Counted from the stretch's first letter, positions 34,781-46,654 are shown. The stretch: 64,000 nt of DNA from Dryococelus australis (GCA_029891345.1 CM057006.1:43623056-43687055); one strand, 5' to 3'. Translations and numbers: made by a program. Notes: generated from the letters alone by a model not told the origin.

Positions 34781-35266
34781 GTGTCCACGATAATGTCTAC
34801 AACAATGCAGTATCTACAAGGGATTTCATCTATGCATTGGCCTGCAACAAGTACAATGCATCAATGTCACTGCTGTGACAATTGTGATGCAGAATGTGTT
34901 GAAGTATTCAATGCGATTTTAGCATATGGGAAAGCAAAAATGATATTGAGTTTAGACTATTCTCAATTGCTAGTACTGCCGAAAGTATTTATAATTTCTT
35001 TTGTAGGGCACAAAATAAAACTAGTAAATCCATTCCTTGTTGAACATTTACAAGCTGATGAGGATATTGTATCATATTTGCCATGTGAAGACTGCCCTTA
35101 TGGCATGCCTGCCTTTGCAAAGATGAGAATTTATAGCATATGCAGAGGGAATGTATGTTGCAAAGACTGGAACAGCTACTTGAAAGCTATATCTATTCCA
35201 GATGTAGTAATGGACAATTCTAGAGTCGATGAAGTGGATTCCGAGGCGAGCACTGCGATCTTATAA
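34781..35266 (+). CDS. Polinton-internal frame, family unknown
   Basis: 161 codons, Cys-rich at both ends (CHCCDNCDAEC near residue 29 and LPCEDCPYGM near residue 100, then CRGNVCCKDW). The paired Cys motifs could bind metal but fit no family that I recognise. It follows a low-complexity stretch of atgtctac-like repeats (34690-34810), so the true start may be downstream at residue 52 or later. Expected neighbours in Polintons include capsid and protease genes, but no homology is visible. Confidence 0.3.
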   Translation: MSTIMSTTMQYLQGISSMHWPATSTMHQCHCCDNCDAECVEVFNAILAYGKAKMILSLDYSQLLVLPKVFIISFVGHKIKLVNPFLVEHLQADEDIVSYLPCEDCPYGMPAFAKMRIYSICRGNVCCKDWNSYLKAISIPDVVMDNSRVDEVDSEASTAIL

Positions 35267-36887
35267 ATATGAGTTGAGACTTTTTGTACATAGTGTATAA
35301 TTTGAGAGTTAAAAAAAATAACCTAAAAATTATGTGCTACACACATGGTTTCGAAAACTACCAAGACAACTCCTTTGTAATAAAGGATCTTGCTATTTAT
35401 TATGCAACCGATGCTAATGACTCTTAAGTACTGTGCGTTAAACCCCCCAGACCTTGTTATACTTTAAAACTTCAAGTTAAAATGATGTTTCGGGAACAGA
35501 CTTACGAAAGACGACCTAAAATTGTTTTCTGGTGTCATAGCTTACAAAGAGAGTTCCAATATGTAAACGATGCACTCCTCGAAGATTATCCTGTATATGT
35601 GCTTGGAAAAATGCTGAAGGAAATTTTAAAAAGTTTAACCAATGTAGAAATAATAAATTTCTGAAGATATTAAGACTGTTCGAGTATTAATTCAATAGTC
35701 GAACACTATAATACCAATCATTGTGAGAAAAAATGTTTTATTCCCAATAAACAAGCGAAATTTTAAGAGAATAATTGTACCAGCATCCTTATTATATCTA
35801 AATATTCTAATTTAGAAAAATGCTTTGTTACCTTCATAAGATTTCGAAAAAAAATATGGAAAAATTCAACCCAGAGAAGACATACTACATTATTACTCGA
35901 CGATGCAAGAAAGTATGATTCCAGTCTCTAAACAACATATACTTCCAAATACAGATGTGCAATGGAGATGAACACTGGAATGTAGCATTAAGTTTCGGAG
36001 GAGACATGTATACAGAAAAAGTGTTGTGTTATTAAAAAGATGACTCTGGTTTTTAATAAGTGGCCTGACAGTGAACTGCCCTGTTCTTCTTAGGACCTGT
36101 ATTTTAAAAATAGAAATGAAGAAATAACCAAAGATCCAGGTTTTCATCAAATGAAATATAAATTGAGTATAGAGTTTTACGACAGCCCCACCTTATGTCC
36201 TGAAACACGCAATAATAAGGAAAACATAATTCAAATGCGAGGCAATAGCCAGCTTCGAAGGTCGCCTTGTGGAGTGTAAGAGTGTGAGGTTTGGAATAGT
36301 AATGCTTGTGTGTGTAAATTTGATGTAACCAAGTTAACGTTGAAGAACTAATATCAGCTCAAATTGGAAGAAAATTTCAATATATTAAGAAAAAGAGCCT
36401 GACACTGGAGTTTCAGTTATGATGGAGAAACTCGACTCATCGCTTTCTTATGCCAGTGTTACGCCAGGACACAGATGAGTGTGGTTTTGAATTGAAGACG
36501 AAGATAGTCCCCTACAGATACAGATGTGCAACAGAGATGAACATTGGCATTTCTTGTTAATTAGTCCTTCTTATACTTTAAAAGTTTTCGAGGTATGTTA
36601 TGGACGGAATTCTTTACCTAGGTAAAATTTATGTCCTGACAGCAAACTACCGTGGAATGGCAGTCAACTACATTTGAAGCTCAAAGTGGATATATCAGTA
36701 AATGTGTGTCCTACAAGAAAATCAAATATATCATCCCAAAGGAATGTATTATGGTAACCAAGAATTAACTACTCCCTCTGGCATGTGGAATTGTAAAGTT
36801 TGTCTCAGCAAGACCACTTAAAAATGAGAAAAAAGTGATGACACAACAGCTATATAAAAAGAACCATTCAGTATTAAATGTGCAGCC
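35267..36887 (+). pseudogene. Decayed Polinton interior, no protein identified
   Basis: Contains a 60-codon frame at 35482-35664 (MMFREQTYERRPKIVFWCHS...) and many shorter frames broken by stops. Two separated near-identical snippets, acagatgtgcaatggagatg (35953) and acagatgtgcaacagagatg (36521), each followed by aacact/aacatt, suggest a partial internal duplication. Composition resembles the neighbouring decayed genes. No family recognised. Confidence 0.3.
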
Positions 36888-37335
36888 ATGGCTAGAATCT
36901 TCAACCCTACAGGCATATATGAAGTACTGCAAATAGGACACAGAAGAGTTTTATTTAAACCATGTGGCAGTATTTTACAACTTCATGGCTGCAACAATAT
37001 AGAACATTGGTGCTATAATTTTAGTAACAATCTTGCCATTCACATTGGTGAAGTAATAGCATTCAAAGATTGTGCTGTAAGATATCTTCGCCCCAACAGT
37101 GACTTACCAACAACATTAGAAGATTTGATGATTGCCAGTCCTTAGTGAGGAGAAAGAAGTGGTGTGTGGAAATGAAGTAATCGCCTACCAACTCACCAGA
37201 CCTCACCAGGGAACCACAATCCATTGGAAGGAGACCTGCAATGGGGACATCCACAACTTTATTTTCATGCAAGGAGGATTAATTTTTTCTTCCATGTGCA
37301 ACTTATATGCATTTGAAGTTGCTAATGCAGAATAA
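36888..37335 (+). pseudogene. Polinton-internal gene remnant, one frameshift
   Basis: Two overlapping plus-strand frames, 36888-37145 and 37132-37335, look like one reading frame broken once near 37140. The first reads MARIFNPTGIYEVLQIGHRR with HGCNNIEHWCYNF; the second ends in a hydrophobic stretch FIFMQGGLIFSSMCNLYAF. Together about 145 codons. No family recognised. Confidence 0.3.
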
Positions 37336-38599
37336 GGTTCTTGCTTAAATGCAAGTATGTGTTTTTTTTATAAACGCTTGAATTCTGTACATTAAAACAT
37401 AGTATATTCACATTTTGTTGTCAGGAAATGTGTTAGACATTCATTTCAATTGTACGTAAATTCTAAATCTTAGACACCACATAGTAAACCAACTGGTTAT
37501 GATTCTGGTTTAACTAACTGCAATAGTTCAAAATGTCTTGTAAACCAGTACTAACATCACCCCCTTCAGCTCTTGATATCTGACTTACCTCACTACCCCA
37601 CGCACGATATTCTCGACCATCTGCTACCTCGCTTTGGCCACTGGGCGTTAGACAGCGTCGTTCCTAGTATCTTTTCTAAAAACATGCAGCTCGCTCTTCT
37701 GCCTTTCCCAAACAAACAGTACTTTGCTCCTTTCCTCATAAAATTTTCTTTATATAAATAATGTTCTCCTTTGTATTCTATATACATTTATGTTGTGGCA
37801 AGTGAATAAAGTGTGGTTCTTTTTTCTCGGTTTTGAGAACAGTGAGGCACTTCATATTAATTAATTGTTGTGTTGTAACTGTTATAACAAGGAAACAAAA
37901 GAAAATTTAGCTAGCTATAATGAGTGAGCGTAAACGACAAAGTATTGACAGCTTGCTTGAAGATTTTACATAAGTGATTCAGATTCTGCATCACAGATGG
38001 AAAGAAAGTCTACAGCAAGCTATCGAGACAGTGTCCCTTCGTATAAGTGGACACTAGTTAATCTGTTGGAGGATGAAGTGATTCGAGCATGGATTCACTT
38101 ACAAAGAGATCGTCAACAACAAATGATCGAAACATGTCAGTTTCCCCCAAACATGACAAGATTTATCTTTTGAATGATGACTTATTTCTATTAGTAGCGA
38201 AAGATTCTTGTGATTCGGAGAGAGTGCTCCATCTGTCTAACAGCCGACTTTCGAGTCGATTAGAGATATTTCGCCAAGGGAGCTGGAAAACAATCGTTTT
38301 CTGCTTCCCCAGGTTCAGTGGAGCCTTTGCCAAACCTGACATAAGAGCTATTGGCTATGGCATTCCTGGGTAAGCTAACTGATACACAGATAGTTAACGA
38401 TAGGCTTAACAGTGATGCAAATTTTTCTTGTTTTTTTTTGTGATGTGCAAGGTCGCTTTATTAAACTTAATAATGGAATCACCCCAGGCTATTAGAGTAT
38501 TCGTCACCATAGCGGGTTAGTACTTGAAATTCCTCTCGGCGGAAGAAGGCACTACAGAAACCTTCCATTTTCAAAGTTAAGCACTCCCTGTCCTACACT
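37336..38599. other. Polinton interior between remnants
   Basis: AT-rich spacer, then about 37980-38167 is open without stops in one plus frame (SDSDSASQMERKS..., ending MTRFIF). Its closeness to the polymerase suggests it may be the polymerase N-terminal extension, but I see no conserved motif. Confidence 0.35.
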
Positions 38600-40022
38600 C
38601 ATCTGATGTGGGTTAAATCTATGTTGATGACATTGTCCCTTATCTCACAAACAGGCATGAGGAGCTTAGTGCATGTGGATCTGGCTGGAGTCTGCAAATA
38701 TTGATGTACATGGATGTACATTTGTCTCAATACCAGCTGTTCACCATCGGAGCTGTGCAGACTTTCTTATGAAAGTTTATTGCTGATAGGAATGCTTGTA
38801 TCGATGTACACTGCCTGGAGGAAATGTGTTTCCACTATGCTGTTGTAGCATCTTTGGATCCTGCGACACGACACGCCAAGATAATTATTTTGTATCCAAG
38901 TCCTCATGAAGTTTTGAATATTGAAGGTCTATCGACACCTGCAGTCATACAGGATATTCGTAAGTTTGAGGAGAACAATTCTATTTCTTTCAATGTCTAC
39001 TGTGGGGTGGACAAAGATAGCAATATAATTGACGAAACTTGTGATAAGAGCGGGGTTGTCATACTCATGTGTATCTCTCCTGTACATAATGACAAACATG
39101 TGAATATTTTGGCGATTCGTGCTAGTGGAAATGCCACTTATTTGCATTTTCTCTGTATTACAAATTTTTCAAATCTGGTTCGTAGTCAGCTGAGTAAGAA
39201 ACAACGCAAAAGTCATGTTTGTGATTGCCTTTAGTACATTGTTAGCGAGAAGAAACTCGCAAGTCATACTATTATTTGCCAGCAACAAAAAGCTGTCCTC
39301 AGTACTTTCCCCACTGGAAAAAAATGTGCTTGGAATTTAAAGATTACAGCAAACAACAAAGATTGGGTTTCATCGCGTATTGTGATGTTGAAGGTTGCCT
39401 GAAACACATGTCCACTTGCTTACCTAATGATGAAATGAGTAATACAACTACCATCACCCAACATGTTCCATATGCTTGTAGCATTTTGTTTTTTGTTGGT
39501 CTGCTCATGCAATCCAAGTTTATCTAACTATTTTGAGTTTGTAGGTGCCGATCGTATGTACCGATTAGTATACAAATTAGTTGAACTTACAAAGTGGGCT
39601 GTAGGATTCTATAGTGTGATTGTTCTGATGATGCCAAAAACCTCTGCTGATGAAACTAGCTTGGCGGCTTACTCAAATTGTCACATTTGTAAGGAAAAAG
39701 CTCGGTATAGATGATATTGTAGTCGGTCATGACCATCTGATGGGTGAAATCAGAGGTCCCGCTAATAATAAGTGCAACTTAAATTTCAGGCTGCCCAAAA
39801 GACAACTTGTCACAGTTTTTCATAACCCCTGCAAAACTATGATGCTCACTTTATCATAAAGCCTTTGGCTAAACATCATATACATCAACCCAATGGAACC
39901 ATGTTAATCGAAAACCCAGTTAAAATTCATTTGATTGGAATGAACCTAGGGAAATACAAATGCAGTACCAAACAAATTCCCAGTGGAACTGAAATAAATG
40001 GAAAGGCACAATATTTCAAATT

Positions 40023-40057
<35 letters not shown>

Positions 40058-41830
40058 AATTCCAATTCATGAGCACCTCTCCGGAAACTTTGGCAGGCAA
40101 TTTACTATCTGCGCAATTGAGTATCACCTGTTCGATGTTTCCAGATAACACCCAATTCGAATTGGCAAAACAAAAGGGAGTTTTTCCTTATTACTTTATT
40201 AAGTCGCCAGGCAATCTGACGTACAAGTCACTCCCACCAAAGGACACATTTCATAATGTGATGAGAGGCAAAGGCATTAGCGATAAGGATTATTCTCATG
40301 CCCAAGCAGCATAGGATGTGTTCAACTGCATAAACTTGCTGCAATATGCCATTCTCTATTTATGCATGGACATGTGTTTGCTGGCAGATGTATTTGAGAA
40401 TTTCAGGTCAATATGTTTAATTCATTACAATCTTGACCCCGCCATGTACGTCACAGCTCCTTCTCTTTCATGGGACTACTTATTGTCAATGACACGTGCG
40501 CAGCTAGAGTTGTTGACTGACCCAGACATGTATCTTTTTGTAGAACGTGGGGTTAGGGGCAGCATTACCCAGGTTTCAAAAAGATATGCTGTAGCAAACA
40601 ATATTTACATGGGCGAGGACTACAACTGCAGTATGGCATTGAAATATATATGCTATTTCGACTTCAATGGTCTGTGCAGTAATACAATGGGATCCAAGCT
40701 TCCGATTGGCAATCTTTAGTGGATTGAGGACGATGTGTTTTCAACATGGGATTTTTCAAGCATGGTGAATGGCAGTGACACTTGTTTTTTCGTGTAAGTG
40801 GATGTATCTTTCCCTGATGAGTGTCATGATGAACTATCTGATCTGCCTTTGATCCCAGAAAACAGCTCTTATGAAAAAACTTCTTTTGACATTCCTGCCA
40901 CGGGAGAATTATGTTATACACGGGGATATACTGAGGCAGTACTTGAAGTATGGAGCCACACTTGACTCTGTTAATTGTGTTTTGCACTTTCAGCAGAAGG
41001 CTTGGATGGCTCTGTACATCGAGTTCAGCATTGAGAAACGGCCCAGGCTGCGAACGAATTCGAAAAATTGTATTTTTAATTGATGAATAATTCAGTTTAC
41101 GGAAAAACCTTGCAGAATGTCAGCTGGGAAAGAGACATAATATTTGTTTCGAGGTATGACACGATCTATGGGGCTGCAGAACTGATAGGACATCCAAAAT
41201 TCCTGGCAAGGCAGATTATCAATAAAAACTTGGTCATTAACAAGATATCAAAGGGATCTGTTGCATTCGACAAACCTTTTTACACTGGTGTTGCCAATCC
41301 TGATCTTTCTAAATTAACCCTCTATGAGTTTCATTATCAATTGGTGTGTACAAAATTTCTTCCACCAGCCTTACACCTCCTCTATTGTAATACATATTCC
41401 TTTGTGTATTCTGTTGCTTTTATCACATTTATAAAGTAATTACCCCACATTTAAAGCGGCAGTTTGATACATCCAACTATGTGCTCGATAATCCGCAAAG
41501 ATTCCCTCACAAGAATCAGACTGTACCAGAGCGATGAAAGATGAATGTGCTGGATGCATCATCACACACTTTGTGGGTTTACATCCTAAGCTTTATGCAT
41601 ATGTTGATACGAATTAGTAGTGTATACATAAGGCAAAGAGTGTAAAACCTAATGCATTACAGTCACTTAGGTACGAGGATTATCGAGATTACCTCGAAAA
41701 TTGCACAAAGTATTTGGGAACCCAATATCAGTTCCATTCATGTGATCACAAAGTCTACACCGAACATGTAACCAAAGTAGTGTTGTCAGGTATGGGTGAT
41801 AAGCTTGGGGGCACTACAGAATACCTAAGT
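38600..41830 (+). pseudogene. Polinton protein-primed type B DNA polymerase, decayed
   Basis: Remains of the element's replication polymerase (family B, protein-primed, as in Polintons and adenovirus-like polymerases). Open pieces in order: 38824-39234 (N-terminal region with FEENNSISFNVYC and VRSQLSKKQRKSHVCDC, a degenerate zinc-finger start), 39276-39859 (exonuclease-domain region; VGHDHLMGEIRGPANNKCNL is a degraded Cys/His block), 39865-40059 (ending in a T-run, 40027-40054), 40069-40719 (LPPKDTF, GISDKDYSHAQ, CLLADVFENFR, DFNGLCS), 40871-41083 and 41080-41439 (MNNSVYGKT, FDKPFYTG, LYEFHY). The C-terminal part continues to about 41807 across stops. The palm motif expected as a D-T-D-S core reads N-T-Y-S at 41389-41400, so both catalytic Asp are gone. 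About 1,070 codons in total, normal for this family. At least eight frame breaks or stops. Confidence 0.88.
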
Positions 41831-41839
41831 AATTTTTTT

Positions 41840-42342
41840 TATTTTCTCACTGCATTAGTTACAGCACCACAATAAATACAGCTAACCCACAACACCACAA
41901 CTTCCATCATCACACCACCAATGGCATCCATCTGACACTACTACACGCACCTCCTGTTCCACAACCATCATCACAGCTATCTGCAGCTACCCACAATATC
42001 TGCAGATATCTGCAACTGTTCGCAACACATGTTGCATCACCATCAATGCTGCTGCTACCTGTTTGCCTAACTCTAAGGCATGACAGAACTACAGTAGCAG
42101 CATACTTTATACTACTGTCTTCGATATCTTTTCTCCTTGTCAAATAAGAAGAAGAAATTCACAGTATAATATTACATCCTTTGGAACCTATGTGCATTTG
42201 AGTGTGCTGTAACCAGTCGTTGGCATGTGTATGTGTCTGGAAATTATACTACTTTTTAATTAACATGTCAATTAAAATTTAACCAAACTACTCTGAACGA
42301 CTGAAGGGGGAATCACAAAAGTGATGGAGAAAAGAGTCCAAC
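41840..42342. other. CA-rich low-complexity segment and spacer
   Basis: 41860-42080 is a cac/cat-rich low-complexity stretch (ccacaacaccacaacttcc type). The remainder is AT-rich. It sits between the polymerase and the last conserved remnant; no gene recognised. Confidence 0.6.
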
Positions 42343-42605
42343 ATCTGAATGAATAAATTTGAAATGAAAGGAAAAGGAACTCGTAGTATCTTCAGAAAAC
42401 ATTTGGCAACCTTCTAGTCAAGTTGAAGGTTCCTGGGGAACATTGCGAAACTGAGAGTCAAGTGACACAAATACCTTTTTAGAGCCGGGTAGAAAGAGTT
42501 CTTAGTGACACACCACAGCTCCAAGAATGTTTTCCCGCTGCCCTTCAAAACTACAGCTGCAAGAGCCCAGCTAACTTTCAATAAAAAAAATATTTTTTTC
42601 TTACA
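42343..42605 (+). pseudogene. Broken counterpart of the 21846-22061 frame
   Basis: gaatgaataaatttgaaatg at the start parallels gaatgaatttttaaacagaa in Polinton remnant 1, and the end parallels it through agctaactttcaataaa with the AATAAA signal and the A/T-rich tail. In-frame stops break it. It marks the end of a plus-strand gene just inside the right arm in both elements; function unknown. Confidence 0.45.
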
Positions 42606-42719
42606 GCAACGAGATTAATACTTCGCCTGAGGAATCACCACGGTGATACCTGCTGGTAAAACACATTCATAGTTTATACAAACTCAGAAAACAAAATTAA
42701 AAGGTTTTTTTTTTAAATT

Positions 42720-44105
42720 CCTCTCTTTCAAAAACATTAATTCTTCATCTTACAATAGTGAAATTTGTGTTAAAATCTGCATAAGTTTTTTTTAATTTCA
42801 TGTTAAATGTTCAGGAAGACATGATTAAATTGTTCGTTGTTAATAGCTTAGTAAGGAAATAGGTTATGTAATTCGTAAACAGGATATTTTTATTGATTTG
42901 TGATGTAATTTAAACTCTGTTGCCTGTCAGATGTCTCATTCATTGACTGAGCTCGCAGCTGGACAGATGTGTTTTGGGAGAGGTACTTGTGCGATTTCAT
43001 TTTGTGTGTTTTTTTAATAATTGAACAAGTGTAATTTATAAATTATTACGTACATTGTAAAAATAATTTTTATCCATTTGTCATGTAAATCGTATTCACA
43101 TCAGTCTATAATAAAATGTAGGCGAACACACATGCACCTTGGTTTGCTCTCAACACCTCGTTCAGCTTATAACTCGATGTAAGTGGTATATCCAAGTCAG
43201 TACTGCAGCGACCTCCCGAGCGAATGGAGGTATATTAAAATCACTGACAGTTGAACGTTTTCTTTTTAATGCATGTTAATAAATATAAATTATTTTTTTT
43301 ACATGTGGATTCCATTTCAAAAGTTCCTCACCAGTCTCACAGGTGGATGGACGTGTTTTGAAATCATGCCAGCTACATGTAGAACTTGGAGGCTTCAAGT
43401 AGTGTAGTTTTATTTATGTGTTTTCAAATACCTTGTTATTGTGTTTAGGGAGATTGCCCTTTATTTTATAGGGACATTTTTGCTTCGCCGTAGCTCATTA
43501 ATTCCTTTTCTTTAGGACACCTGGATACGTAATTGTGATTGTTCAGCATTTGTCAACACCAGGTTATTCATGTAGTTGTGTTTGTTGTACTTCTCTCTTG
43601 TGTTATTTATTTTAATTGGTAGGTAGAACTTGTTTGAAACATATTTCGTTTAAACTCTTCGAAATTTCTCTTGTGTGTTAACTATATGTCGTTTTCTCTT
43701 TCTGTTTAATTACTATTACCAAAAATCGCCTATCTACCAACAACGACTACAAACAATATCCCACTACCAATCCATAAAGATTAACACTTATGCCACTCTT
43801 GCACAAAACGCAGCACAAAACATATATTATATATACACACACATGCACGCACCCACCCTGTCCCCAACACGCCACGCCTCATCGAGTGCCAGAGCTCTCA
43901 ACCAAAGTTACATATAATTTTATCCGATGAGAATTTTAAAAAAAGATCATATTAAGATCGGATTAAGGATTAATCCAAAATATTTTCATCGTATTAAAAT
44001 CAGATTATGTAGTAATCCTTTTGATATTAATTTGATATCAAAATTTTAATCCGATAAATAAAAGCGGCGTCACCTTTGTGGTATGGCCGGCCCGCCCCTA
44101 CTACT
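42720..44105. repeat. Right inverted arm of Polinton remnant 2
   Basis: Inverted copy of the left arm. Landmarks: cttacaatagtgaaatttgt, tgtcagatgtctcattcatt, cgctcgggaggt-related cctcccgagcgaatggagg, ccagtctcacaggtggatgg, cctggatacgtaattg, ttggagg..caagtagtg, and the terminal ccggcccgcccctactact. Confidence 0.85.
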
Positions 44106-44111
44106 CGTATT

Positions 44112-46171
44112 GTTCAGAATCATTGTTGTTAACGATTTAGTAATAGAAAAAAACAACAGGAACTCTAAGCGTTAGTAAGGCCAGAAACACGCACGATAAA
44201 CAATGTCGACTGTTTCGTAAAAATATATCAGATGTGAGAATATTGTGCAGCAGGAATTTTTCTAAATAAATACTTCTGCAATGCTGTCAGTTCGTGTACA
44301 TTTGACACCTGATATTTTTCGTTTTCTACGCCTGAGGCTACCGTGGCTAATTAATTTTTACGAAGAAAATAGTTACAGTTTCAACTATCTGCTTGGTGGC
44401 TTAGTGGTGAGAAGCTCTAAAAAGAGTTTTTGCAACAGCTTGACAATGGCATGGCTGGAGGAATTAACATGCCTCGAGAGTATGATGGCGCATGTGTCAG
44501 AAATTCATCTCTACTGTATAAAAAATAAGTTCTTTACAAATTAATGTTTAAAAGTGCACGTCATCCTGAACGCGCGGTCACCGCTAGGACAGTAGTCCAC
44601 GCTTAAAAAACACAGGTGTATTTTTTTTAATAAACACATATATTTTTTATAATTAATCTTTTTAATTTTTTACGGCAGAATAACCGCTTTTAATTATACC
44701 TGTCTCCGGTTTCTCATTTGCGTTTCCTGCTACGTCCAGGTTTTTTTTTTTTTTCTGAATCTGTCTCTCGTCCACCAACTTCGAAAAAAAAAAAAAAGTA
44801 ACGCTTGCCACGTCGCAACTGTTGGTATAAGAAGGGGAGAGAAAAAATGGGGGCGGGAGTGTTGGCTGCACTGTGTCTAGCCGCACGTGCGCACACGGAG
44901 GCATGCTGGGAAATGTCGCGTGTATTACAAACGACGTGGGGGTAACCCCCCAACCCCTTTTAGCACATTGTGGTTCACTCCCCCTCTCTAGAGGGTGGCG
45001 GGGGGGATGGGGTACGGGGTTGTAGCACGAAGTGTCGTGCTTGTAATCCACATACCATTACCCCCCCCCTCCCCCCAAATTCACACACAGCCCGTGCTGC
45101 GTCTCCGACGTAACGCGGGTTTAAACTTGAGAAATTCACCGTTTTATTAAAAACTATGTGCACACTTTATTAAGGCTACTGCTTACTCGCCATATTGTAT
45201 CTCCTTTCATTTATTTATGGTATAATTGTATGAGAATAATTTGTACTTACGCCGTGGACCGCTAACATTTTCCTGTATCACACAATATGAATTAAGGTGT
45301 ATATGCCTACATGTATATATAATATTTTAATTTCAGATATTATGTAGGGCATGCCCATATATTTTTCTAAAAAAGACATATTTAAAATTATCGTTTTGAA
45401 ACTTGAAGTCATTTATAAATCAAAGAATTCGAGAGCAACGCTGCGAATCTTGAGGAATAAGATTATTATATTTTCTGTACCATTTCACAGTAGAATCGAA
45501 GAACTCGTGTGCGCTTTCAGACATGTCCTTTAAAAAGTTTGATAAATCGCTGTATGTTATATCCTAAGATAAAAAAAAAACGTAGGAAAAATTATCCAGT
45601 AGGGGCATGGCAGTAAATGGTTCGTGGGAACCTGTTTTCTCATAAAACAAGCTTAGGAAATAATAAAATGTTTTTTGATTTTACATGAGTATTTGATGAA
45701 ACAAAAGCAAGTGTATTCGGCAGGCTGAGTAGGTCTTTAATTAACGATGAAATAAAATGCTTACTGTGTTAGGTCAGATTAAATTAATGTGTACACAAAA
45801 CCTGCGCGATCGGCTATTGCTGCGAAATCCTTACTTTACAATTGTTTTTTCACATGTAAAAAGTGCCAGAGGTAAAGTTTTTCCCATTATTATGATGGCA
45901 TGGGGAGGTCTTAATTCCGCCTGCTTTCCTGACCGCGCGGTCTCGCATTGAAGTACAATCAAGCCAGCATGCAGCAGATTCTGGCACGCCATTACCCAAG
46001 CCTCCAGGTTGAAACGACAAGACTCCCCTCCGTAGAAGGGAGGACCCGCCATTCTCCGCTAGTTTTTCTCCCCTACCAATAAGAGCGTGTTTCCAAACAC
46101 ACACACACACACTCTCTCTCTTTCATGTAGCATTTCTTTTTATTGCATGTAACATCTTTGAGATATTTCCT
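44112..46171. other. Unique flank with low-complexity runs
   Basis: Contains T and A runs (44739-44753, 44785-44798), C-run 45061-45069 and C-rich patches. Frames at 44662-45051 and 44714-44953 (minus) are composition artefacts. A CA/CT microsatellite lies at 46097-46120. No gene recognised. Confidence 0.45.
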
Positions 46172-46350
46172 GCCGCAAGGGTTTTTACGTCTTTTGACGG
46201 GTTTTCCCTCGCTCTTCTAGTTATAGTTTAACTATAGGCACGCTTAGGGAGGTAGTCGTGGCCCCAATTGCTGGCCATGGCTGCCCAATCCCCATCTGCC
46301 GCAATGCATGTCCCTTGTAGCCGTAAGGGGTTAGCCCTGAGACGCACTAC
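46172..46350 (-). repeat. 200-bp repeat, copy 2, inverted
   Basis: Minus-strand copy of 25563-25766: the inverted order gives gggctaaccccttacggcta, ggattgggcagccatgg, acgactacctccctaagcg and cgtaaaaacccttgcggcag. Confidence 0.75.
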
Positions 46351-46397
46351 GATCCCGTCCTACCTTAGATTAAGGTAGATTAGAAAAAAATCCGTAG

Positions 46398-46654
46398 AAG
46401 GGGCAGCTGTGGGGTGTAGTGGTTATACTACTTGCCTCCCACCTAGGCAAACTGGGTTCATTCCCGTGGGGGAGGGGGGGATAGTGCCGAACGATGCATG
46501 CTGGTCGGCGGGTTTTTTTTCGGGGATCTCCCGTTTCCCTCGCCCTATCATCCCGGCGCTATACCCTCCATATTCACCTCGCTCTGCCCTCATCGGCTCT
46601 CAAGACCTCGCTGTTAAGAGTCGCCCAAATTTCTTTACTCCCTCACTCATCATT
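46398..46654 (+). mobile_element. SINE copy
   Basis: gggcagctgtggggtgtagt head with a degraded B box (GGTTCATTCCC), G-run, cgaacgatgcatgctggtcg, tcggggatctcccgtttccc, ggctctcaagacctcgctgt and taagagtcgcccaaatttct. The acacc-to-gtgggaatc segment is deleted. Confidence 0.85.

Larger units (their letters stand above)
32242..44105. mobile_element. Maverick/Polinton remnant 2 (11.9 kb)
   Basis: Bounded by AGTAGTAAGGGCGGGCCGG (32242) and, inverted, AGTAGTAGGGGCGGGCCGG (ending 44105). The ends are 5'-AG and CT-3' and the inverted arms are about 1.4 kb, both expected of Polintons. The flanking hexamers cctatt (32236-32241) and cgtatt (44106-44111) match at 5 of 6 bases, consistent with the 6-bp target duplication of this group. 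Inside, on the plus strand, lie unidentified frames (34781-37335), a decayed type B DNA polymerase (38600-41830) and a remnant also found in the first Polinton (42343-42590). Typical intact Polintons are 15-20 kb and also carry integrase, ATPase, protease and capsid genes, none of which I recognised here. Multiple stops and frameshifts show it is inactive. Confidence 0.88.

Noticed and set aside
42001..42143. Minus-strand frame 41910-42143 as a gene
   Set aside because: Translation of CA/CAT-rich low-complexity DNA inside the Polinton, on the strand opposite to the identified polymerase remnant.
44662..45163. Minus-strand frames near C and A runs
   Set aside because: Composition-driven (poly-Phe, poly-Lys, poly-Pro); three frames overlap.
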